NCBI RefSeq assembly: GCF_008369935.1
Contig: NZ_VTUZ01000045.1
Span: 1 to 64,000, forward strand
DNA from: Paraburkholderia panacisoli
GTDB taxonomy: Bacteria > Pseudomonadota > Gammaproteobacteria > Burkholderiales > Burkholderiaceae
DNA: 64,000 bases
Direction of reading: 5' to 3'
In this document: in pieces, positions 26,905 through 33,678 of the stretch
Numbering within the stretch: position 1 is the stretch's first letter
Layout: every line of letters begins with the position of its first letter
The notes under the pieces: generated by a model
Database searches by the model: none
What the model saw: the letters and a program-made list of their open reading frames with translations, nothing else
What the model was told of the DNA's origin: nothing
Made by a program: the position numbers and the translations under genes

Positions 26905-27936
26905 CGATCAATTTCAATCAACCCGGCGCGCAAGGCCTTCGGACCGCGACCGAGAATGAGCTTACCGCGCCCGCCGAACAGTTGAGTGTGTCCGCGATGC
27001 CGCCGAAGGGCCGCGACAACGTCACGTATCTGACCGCGCACGCGTCGGTCCCCATCGACAGCAACGGCCTGATCGGCAAGATCGCCGCGTCGCACTATGG
27101 CGGCAATTGGGTCGACAATCCCGGCCTGCCCTCTTACATCGAACGCATCGTCATCAACGACGCGATCGGCGGCTCGTTCGCGTATCCGATCCTGTCGAGC
27201 CGCTCGCAAAGCGTGATCGGCACGGCGCCGGACTACGCGCCGCACGACGAGGGCCGCTATCACAACAAGCGGAACGGCGCGCGCATCGGCTTGCGCTCGC
27301 AAGTGCATGTGATGCAGCTGCAGGCCGGACATACCGGCGTGCAAACCGGCCAGGTGCGCCGCGCCAGTATCAGCGTGGCGAAGGCGTTCGACATTCTGGG
27401 CGGATCGAATCTGCCTGGCTCGAACCCTGCCAATCCTGCGTCGATCACTTCGTGAAGCGCGGCGCGAGCTTTCTCGCAAACTAACGAGTGGCCGCTGAAG
27501 ATCGGCACCGCCGTTTCGCTCACCGGCAGTACAGCACGGTCTCATTGCCAACCTCGGAGCAGATCTCGTTCGGTGCGCAGCGTTTCGCACAGGGTTATCG
27601 ACCGGGCGAAGCATCGGGCGATTCGGGCTGGGGCGCGCTGTTCGAAGTCATCCGCGCGTTCGCGCTGCGCTTCACGTATCTGCGCACGTTCACGCCGTAC
27701 ACATCTCGTTCGACATGGTGCGCGTCTATCTGCACGCGGGTACGTCGTCGCCATCGAAACTGTCGTCGATCGCGTTCGGCTTCCGGATCCCGGATGCGAC
27801 GTAGTACAGCCTGGATCTGTCGGTGGCGAAGGCGGTCGACGACGCGCCGATGGAAAGCGCGTCGCGCAGCCCGTGCATCAACGCGACGTTCTCGTACCAG
27901 TTGAATTTGACGCTGCTTGAACGTGCCGGGCCCTGA
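26905..27936 (+). pseudogene. ShlB/FhaC/HecB-type two-partner secretion transporter, broken
   Basis: Only the C-terminal beta-barrel half of a TpsB outer-membrane transporter remains. In-frame pieces read QPGAQGLRTATENELTAPAE, QLSVSAMPPKGRDNVTYLTA, GGSFAYPILSSRSQSVIGT, then NEWPLKIGTAVSLTG, SEQISFGAQRFAQGYRPGEA, SFDMVRVYLHAG, and a terminal SYQLN strand. The family's ~550-residue form begins with POTRA domains, which are missing. Lesions seen are an in-frame TGA at 27453, frameshifts near 27520 and 27700, and a TAG at 27802. No partner exoprotein gene lies nearby. It is not functional as a pore. Confidence 0.78.
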
Positions 27937-28163
27937 TTAGAGGTTCCCCTATCAAACGACGCGCGCACTTTCGCGTATTCTGCGCTGACGATGCAACCGG
28001 CGGCATGCACCCATGCACGCCGCGAGATGCAAATCACGTGAGCCGAAGCCAGACCTGAGAGGCAATACCAGGCCATCATGGCGGGCCTCGTCCGGGCACC
28101 GCCCGAGATACCGATAACGCCGCGCGACCACGAACGCGCCGTCTCTAATCAAGGAGGAAGACA

Positions 28164-28649
28164 ATGACGCAATTCACCCAACACGCTCGCACAATCGCGC
28201 TTCGCACTGCCAAACATGCGGCTGTCGCCGGCCTGCTGCTCGCGAGCGCGGTGACGGCCATGGCGCAGACCGACACGCCGGTCGGCACGTGGCAAACCGT
28301 CGACGATCACACCGGCCAGCCCAAAGCGCTCGTGCAGATCGCGCAGGATGGCAGCGGCCAACTGAGCGGCAAGGTGATCAAGGGTCTCGGGGCAAACGAT
28401 CAGCCTGATCGCCGCTGCACCGCTTGCACCGACGCACGCAAGGATCAGCCGATTCTCGGCATGACCATCATCAGCGACATGAAGAAGGACGGCGACGGCT
28501 GGGATCACGGGCAGATTCTCGACCCGGAAAACGGCAAGCTCTACAAGTGCAAGATGCACCTGGAAGATGGCGGCAACAAGCTGATCGTGCGTGGCTATAT
28601 CGGCGTGGCGCTACTGGGCCGCTCGCAGACCTGGGTTCGTCAGCAGTAG
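28164..28649 (+). CDS. exported DUF2147 protein
   Basis: 161 residues. The signal peptide ends near ASAVTAMA-Q (residue 35). The mature domain reads PVGTWQTVDDHTGQPKALVQ, then DQPDRRCTACTDARKDQPI, ILDPENGKLYKCKM and VRGYIGVALLGRSQTWVR, the DUF2147 pattern of small lipocalin-like periplasmic proteins. Cysteines at about 92, 95 and 132 could form a disulfide. AAGGAGGAAGAC precedes ATG 28164, a very strong ribosome binding site. It is monocistronic and shares a bidirectional terminator with the gene facing it. Confidence 0.87.
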   Translation: MTQFTQHARTIALRTAKHAAVAGLLLASAVTAMAQTDTPVGTWQTVDDHTGQPKALVQIAQDGSGQLSGKVIKGLGANDQPDRRCTACTDARKDQPILGMTIISDMKKDGDGWDHGQILDPENGKLYKCKMHLEDGGNKLIVRGYIGVALLGRSQTWVRQQ

Positions 28650-28781
28650 TGCGCGACGCATGCAAGCACTGCCCTCTTTCGGGCCAGCGCGGATCATCTG
28701 TGAAGTGTGACTTACGCTGCCAGCAGCGTGTGCGCGGGCAGCGTCACCGCCAAAGCGCCGCTGCGGTCGGAATGAACAAAG

Positions 28782-28814
28782 AAACGGCCGGCGATCACTA
28801 TCGCGCGGCCGTTT
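28782..28814. terminator. bidirectional terminator
   Basis: AAACGGCCG-GCGAT, loop CACT, ATCGC-(G)-CGGCCGTTT forms a 14-bp stem with one bulged base and A/T tracts on both sides. It lies between the converging DUF2147 and DUF4096 genes. Confidence 0.8.
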
Positions 28815-28842
28815 TGCATGTGAAGCAGACAGATCGACGCTG

Positions 28843-29310
28843 TCATGCAGCGTGCTTGAATGGCGACGCGTACGCGAACGGCGAAGCCGGCAGCGGTTTG
28901 CTCGGTGCAGGCTGGCACGCCGGAGGTGTAACGGCCACAGCAGGTACGGCAACCGGAGCGCTTTGCGTTGCGGCACGCTTCTGTTCGTCGCTCGCGTGCG
29001 TGCGCATGCGCGCTTCCATCAAGCAGCAGAGTTCCTCACTCGCGGCGCCGAGCAGTTGCTCCGTCACACGTTTGAGCACGCCGGATTCGTACCATGCCTT
29101 GAAGCGGCGATGACAGGTCTGATACGACGGGTATCTGCGCGGCATCGCGGACCAGGTTGCGCCGCTATACATGACCCACAGCACGCCGTTGAGCACCGAT
29201 CGGGTATTGGCAAGCGGCCGGCCACGCTGTTCGGAACGCGGGCGCAGTTCAGGAAGCAACGGAGCAACACGCTGCCATTCTTCGTCAGTGATATCACGGT
29301 GCGGATTCAT
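28843..29310 (-). CDS. solo DUF4096 (transposase-like N-terminal domain) protein A
   Basis: 155 residues. Residues 1-80 are the DNA-binding-like domain that opens IS5-group transposases: DITDEEWQRVAPLLPEL, QRGRPLANTRSVLNGVLW, SGATWSAMPRRYPS, QTCHRRFKAWYESG. The DDE nuclease half is absent; instead there is a tail rich in Pro, Ala and Val ending FKHAA. AAAGGAGAAGCT precedes ATG 29310, the frame is clean, and no terminal inverted repeats or second reading frame flank it. It therefore looks like a resident regulatory-type gene rather than a decayed insertion sequence. A paralogue lies at 57608-58009. DNA binding is inferred. Confidence 0.75.
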   Translation of the reverse strand: MNPHRDITDEEWQRVAPLLPELRPRSEQRGRPLANTRSVLNGVLWVMYSGATWSAMPRRYPSYQTCHRRFKAWYESGVLKRVTEQLLGAASEELCCLMEARMRTHASDEQKRAATQSAPVAVPAVAVTPPACQPAPSKPLPASPFAYASPFKHAA

Positions 29311-29391
29311 AGCTTCTCCTTTATCTAAACCAAGACAAAAGGTAGCCTGTGGTGCGCGCCCGGGACATAAGACCAATCTGAATCTTGAAAA

Positions 29392-29407
29392 TGCGCCGTT
29401 TGGTGCA
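29392..29407. promoter_or_regulatory. imperfect palindrome upstream of DUF4096 gene A
   Basis: TGCGCCGTTTGGTGCA is an inverted repeat with one mismatch in the half-sites and a 4-base centre, about 80 bases before the start codon. It resembles the GCACC/GGTGC halves of NtrC sites, but the centre is one base short. No sigma-54 promoter was found near it. Confidence 0.3.
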
Positions 29408-29519
29408 ATCAGTTCGACCACTGAGCGTGATCTATCGCAAACGTATCGGCGGCCGTACCACTTGATCCGCCGGCTGACATCAGTTCGATGAGCGGCCCGA
29501 ATACGCGCCCTGAAGCCGC

Positions 29520-30617
29520 TCAGGTCAGCGACGTGTCGACGATCCGTCGCGGCGTGTCGAGATACTCCTTCGACTGCATCTCGACAATCCGCGATACCGT
29601 GCGCGTGAATTCGTTCGCCATCGGCCCGTCCACGTACAGTTGCTCGGGCGGCACCGCGGCGGACATCAGCAGCTTGACCTTGTGGTCGTAAAACACGTCG
29701 ATCAGCCACGTGAAGCGGCGCGCTTCCGAGGCCATGCGCACCGACATCTGCGGCACGCCAGAGAGAATCACTGCGTGAAAACGGCTGGCCAGTTCCAGAT
29801 AGTCGTTCTGCGAACGCGGGCCGCCGCACAGCGTCGCGAAGTCGAACCACACGACGCCGTCCGCGCGGCGCAGCGCCTTCAGCTCGCGCTTCTCGATATG
29901 CAGGATCGGGCTCTCGTCGGGGACCGCGGCGAGGCGCGAGAACGCGTCGCGCAGCGCCTTGTCGGCGACCGCGCCGAGCGGCGTGTGATACACCTCCACC
30001 TGAGCGAGCGTGCGCTGCCGGTAGTCGATGCCCGCATCGACGTTGATCACGTCGAGCTTGTCCTTGATCAGCTCGATGGCCGGCAACATACGATCGCGAT
30101 GCAGCCCGTCCGGATACAGCGTGTCCGGATCGTAGTTGGACGTCATCACGAACTGCACGCCGTTCTCGAACATCTTGTCGAGCAGACGGTACAGGATCAT
30201 CGCATCCGCAATATCCGATACGTGGAATTCGTCGAAGCAGATCAGGCGGTAGCGCTTCGCGATGCGGCGCGCGAGTTCGTCGAGCGGATCGGCCGTGCCC
30301 TTCAGCTCTTCCAGTTCGCGATGCACTTCGCGCATGAACTCGTGAAAATGCAGCCGAGTCTTGCGATGCAGCGGCACGATCATGTAGAAGCTGTCCATCA
30401 GGAAGCTCTTGCCGCGCCCTACGCCGCCCCACATGTACACGCCGCGCGGCAGGTCGGGACGATTGATCAGCTTCTTGAACGCGTTCGAGCGGCGCGACTT
30501 GTATTCGACCCACTCTTCGTAGCACCGCTGCAGCCGGTCGACCGCCGCCCGTTGCGCGGGGTCGGATTGATAACCGCGCGTCTGCAGTTCTTTTTCGTAG
30601 TATTCGGTGACGTTCAT
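29520..30617 (-). CDS. zapE: cell division protein ZapE (AFG1-like ATPase)
   Basis: 365 residues. Walker A MWGGVGRGKSFLMDSF is at about residues 62-77, and Walker B LICFDEFHVSDIADAMIL follows at about 135. Further family blocks are FVMTSNYDPDTLYPDGLHRD and WFDFATLCGGPRSQNDYLEL. ZapE binds FtsZ at the septum and uses ATP to destabilise bundles during constriction. It follows odhL on the same strand by about 90 bases, a frequent arrangement in this group, and could be co-transcribed. The ribosome binding site is weak. Confidence 0.93.
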   Translation of the reverse strand: MNVTEYYEKELQTRGYQSDPAQRAAVDRLQRCYEEWVEYKSRRSNAFKKLINRPDLPRGVYMWGGVGRGKSFLMDSFYMIVPLHRKTRLHFHEFMREVHRELEELKGTADPLDELARRIAKRYRLICFDEFHVSDIADAMILYRLLDKMFENGVQFVMTSNYDPDTLYPDGLHRDRMLPAIELIKDKLDVINVDAGIDYRQRTLAQVEVYHTPLGAVADKALRDAFSRLAAVPDESPILHIEKRELKALRRADGVVWFDFATLCGGPRSQNDYLELASRFHAVILSGVPQMSVRMASEARRFTWLIDVFYDHKVKLLMSAAVPPEQLYVDGPMANEFTRTVSRIVEMQSKEYLDTPRRIVDTSLT

Positions 30618-30707
30618 GGTGTTGCTGCAAAAAGAAAGGCGGGAGGGAATGAACCCGCCCGCCTTGATGGTGATGCCAGAGTTGTGCTCAGTCAGGCGTG
30701 CGCGTGA

Positions 30708-32138
30708 TTACATGTTCAGCGCGCGCTTGTCGACGGCGAGTGCCGCTTCGCGCATGACTTCCGACAGCGACGGATGCGGATGGCAAATGCGGCCCAGGTC
30801 TTCCGACGCCGCCTTGAATTCCATCGCCACGACGGCTTCCGCGATCAGGTCCGATGCGTTTGCCGAGATGATGTGCACGCCGAGCAGTTCGTCGGTCTTG
30901 GCGTCGGCGATCATCTTGACGAAACCATCCGCCTTGTTGATACCCAGCGCGCGGCCGTTCGCCATGAACGGGAACTGGCCCGTCTTGATCTCGCGGCCTT
31001 CGGCCTTCAGCTGCTGCTCCGTCTTGCCGACCCATGCGATTTCCGGTTCGGTATAGATCACCCACGGAACGCAGTTGTAGTCGATATGCGGTTTCTGACC
31101 GTCGATGATTTCGGCGACCAGCACGCCTTCGTCTTCGGCCTTGTGCGCGAGCATCGGACCACGCACCACGTCGCCGATCGCATACACGTTCGGCACCGCC
31201 GTCGCGCAATGCTCGTCGACGTCGATGAAGCCGCGCTCGTTGGCCTTCAGGCCGATCGCTTCGAGACCGAGGTTGTCGGTGTTCGGCACGCGGCCGATCG
31301 ACACGATCAGGCGGTCCGCTTCGAGCGTCTTCGCGTTACCGTCCTTGTCCGTGTAAGCGATCGACACGCTGTTGTCGGTCGTCGTCACTGCGCCGACGTT
31401 CACGCCGACCTGGATGTCGAGACCCTGCTTCTTGAACTGCTTGGCCGCTTCTTTCGCGAGCGCCTGGTCAGCCGCGCCGAGGAATTCCGGCAGCGCTTCG
31501 AGCACGGTCACTTCCGCGCCCAGACGACGCCACACCGAACCCAGTTCAAGACCGATCACGCCGGCGCCGATCACAGCCAGCTTCTTCGGTGCGATGTCGA
31601 AGCTCAGTGCGCCTTCGTTGTCGGCGACGATCTTGTTGTCGACCGGAACGTTCGGCAGATGGCGCGCCTTCGAACCCGTGGCGATGATCACGTTCTTCGC
31701 CGTCACGACTTCGGTTTCGCCTTCGCCGCTCACTTCGATCTGCACGCCGGCGTCCGTCTTGCCGGTGAACTTGCCGTGACCCTTGAGCCACGTGATCTTG
31801 TTCTTGCGGAACAGGAATTCGATACCCTTGGTCATCTTCTCGACGATGCCGTCCTTGCGGGCCATCATCTTCGAGATATCCACCTTCACGTTGTCCACGG
31901 AGATGCCGTGGTCCGCGAGGTGATGCGATGCGTTTTCAAATTCTTCCGACGACGCGAGCAGCGCCTTCGACGGAATGCAACCCACGTTCAGGCACGTGCC
32001 GCCGAGCTTCAACGCGCCGGCCGGGTTCTGCCATTTTTCGATACATGCGACGGTCTTGCCGAGCTGCGCTGCACGGATGGCGGCGATATAGCCGCCAGGG
32101 CCTGCGCCGATCACGACGACGTCAAATTCTTTGGACAT
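30708..32138 (-). CDS. lpdA: dihydrolipoyl dehydrogenase (E3)
   Basis: 476 residues. The FAD-binding GAGPGGYIAAIRAAQLG is near the N-terminus, the redox-active disulfide is Cys49/Cys54 in GGTCLNVGCIPSK, a second dinucleotide fold carries GAGVIGLELGSVW, and the catalytic His-Glu pair is in HPHPSLSE at the C-terminus. It reoxidises dihydrolipoamide on OdhB with NAD+. ATG 32138 has AAGGA upstream; an in-frame GTG further out is unlikely. It is third in odhA-odhB-lpdA, so it serves the 2-oxoglutarate dehydrogenase complex. Confidence 0.95.
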   Translation of the reverse strand: MSKEFDVVVIGAGPGGYIAAIRAAQLGKTVACIEKWQNPAGALKLGGTCLNVGCIPSKALLASSEEFENASHHLADHGISVDNVKVDISKMMARKDGIVEKMTKGIEFLFRKNKITWLKGHGKFTGKTDAGVQIEVSGEGETEVVTAKNVIIATGSKARHLPNVPVDNKIVADNEGALSFDIAPKKLAVIGAGVIGLELGSVWRRLGAEVTVLEALPEFLGAADQALAKEAAKQFKKQGLDIQVGVNVGAVTTTDNSVSIAYTDKDGNAKTLEADRLIVSIGRVPNTDNLGLEAIGLKANERGFIDVDEHCATAVPNVYAIGDVVRGPMLAHKAEDEGVLVAEIIDGQKPHIDYNCVPWVIYTEPEIAWVGKTEQQLKAEGREIKTGQFPFMANGRALGINKADGFVKMIADAKTDELLGVHIISANASDLIAEAVVAMEFKAASEDLGRICHPHPSLSEVMREAALAVDKRALNM

Positions 32139-32228
32139 GACAATCCTTTTGATGGCGGAACGGCGCGTGACCACGCTTCGCGGCGCGCGCCGTTCCTTTA
32201 CTGCGGAATGCTAAAGACGTGCTGCTTA

Positions 32229-32266
32229 GGTGGAGCCGGCTTGCGCAAAAGCAAGCCGGCTCCACC
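32229..32266 (-). repeat. perfect 16-bp hairpin between odhB and lpdA
   Basis: GGTGGAGCCGGCTTGC, loop of six, GCAAGCCGGCTCCACC: a very stable stem placed 10 bases after the odhB stop. No T tract follows on the minus strand, so it looks like an mRNA stability or processing element that sets the odhAB:lpdA ratio rather than a terminator. Confidence 0.7.
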
Positions 32267-32276
32267 GGGATGGCGA

Positions 32277-33539
32277 TTACAGGTCGAGCAGCAGACGAGC
32301 CGGGTCTTCCAGCGCGTCCTTCATTGCGACCAGCGACAGCACCGCTTCGCGGCCGTCGATGATACGGTGGTCGTACGACAGCGCCAGGTAGTTCATCGGA
32401 CGGATCACGATCTGGCCGTTTTCGACCACAGCGCGTTCCTTCGTGGCGTGCACGCCCAGGATTGCGGATTGCGGCGGGTTGATGATCGGGGTCGACAGCA
32501 TCGAACCGAACACACCACCGTTCGAGATCGAGAACGTGCCGCCGGTCATTTCTTCGATCGACAGCTTGCCGTCCTTGGCCTTCTGGCCGAATTCGGCAAT
32601 CTTCTTCTCGATGTCGGCGAGGCTCAGTTGATCCGCGTTGCGCAGGATCGGCACCACCAGACCGCGCGGCGAACCGACAGCGATACCGATGTCGAAGTAG
32701 CCGTGATAGACGATGTCGTTACCGTCGATCGACGCGTTCACCAGCGGGAACTTCTTCAGCGCGTGAACCGCCGCCTTCACGAAGAACGACATGAAGCCGA
32801 GCTTCACGCCATGTTCCTTCTCGAACTTGTCCTTGTACTTGTTGCGCAGGTCCATCACCGGCGCCATGTTCACTTCGTTGAACGTGGTCAGGATGGCGTT
32901 GGTTTGCTGCGACTCGAGCAGACGCTCGGCGATACGCGCGCGCAGACGCGACATCGGCACGCGTTGTTCCGGACGGTCCTTCAGCCACTGGTCGGCCGAA
33001 GCAGGCGCCTTGACGTCGGGCAGCGACGGCTTCGCAGCCTTCGGTGCGGCAGCCGGTGCCGGTGCGGCCTTGGCAGCAGGCGCGCCAGCGGTCAGCACGT
33101 CGCCCTTGGTGATGCGGCCGTCGCGGCCGGTGCCGGCGACGTCGCCCGACGACAGGCCCTTTTCCGCCATCAGCTTGCCGGCAGCCGGCGAAGCAGCGGT
33201 ATTCGCGCCCGTCGCAGCAGCGGCCTGAGCGGCCGGAGCAGGCGTGGCAGCCGGGGCCGGCTTCACTTCTGCTTCAACGGCGGCAGCGCTTGCGGTGCCT
33301 TCGGTGTCGATCTTCGCGATCACCTGGTCAGCGACGACGGTGTCGCCGTCGTTCGCGATGACCTGAACCAGCACGCCGGCCGAGGGTGCCGGCACTTCGA
33401 GAACGACCTTGTCGGTCTCGACTTCGATGAGAATTTCGTCGACAGCAACAGCCTCGCCGGGCTTCTTCTTCCACTGCAGCATCGTGGCTTCCGAGACCGA
33501 CTCGGACAGCTGGGGAACCTTGACTTCAACAATAGCCAT
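32277..33539 (-). CDS. odhB: dihydrolipoyllysine-residue succinyltransferase (E2 of 2-oxoglutarate dehydrogenase)
   Basis: 420 residues. One lipoyl domain carries Lys44 in EVETDKVVLEVPAPSAG, then comes an Ala/Pro-rich linker and a peripheral-subunit-binding domain (AAGKLMAEKGLSSGDVAG, TGRDGRITKGDV). The C-terminal acyltransferase has VPMSRLRARIAERLL and the catalytic SYDHRIIDGREAV. It forms the core of the complex and transfers the succinyl group to CoA in the TCA cycle. AGGATATTCATA precedes ATG 33539. It lies between odhA and lpdA on one strand. Confidence 0.95.
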   Translation of the reverse strand: MAIVEVKVPQLSESVSEATMLQWKKKPGEAVAVDEILIEVETDKVVLEVPAPSAGVLVQVIANDGDTVVADQVIAKIDTEGTASAAAVEAEVKPAPAATPAPAAQAAAATGANTAASPAAGKLMAEKGLSSGDVAGTGRDGRITKGDVLTAGAPAAKAAPAPAAAPKAAKPSLPDVKAPASADQWLKDRPEQRVPMSRLRARIAERLLESQQTNAILTTFNEVNMAPVMDLRNKYKDKFEKEHGVKLGFMSFFVKAAVHALKKFPLVNASIDGNDIVYHGYFDIGIAVGSPRGLVVPILRNADQLSLADIEKKIAEFGQKAKDGKLSIEEMTGGTFSISNGGVFGSMLSTPIINPPQSAILGVHATKERAVVENGQIVIRPMNYLALSYDHRIIDGREAVLSLVAMKDALEDPARLLLDL

Positions 33540-33678
33540 TATGAATATCCTGAATACGTATCGGGTGACGGCGCGGTGAACGACGACCGCCTGCGAACCA
33601 TAACCGCGAATGGACCTTTATCGGACCACCGGACGCGGCACGGGAAAGCGCACTGCGCCTTCCCGGTTCGTCTGTTCT

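Noticed and set aside
28843..29310. Calling the DUF4096 gene an insertion sequence
   Set aside because: No inverted repeats, no target duplication and no nuclease domain; the frame is intact with its own translation signals.
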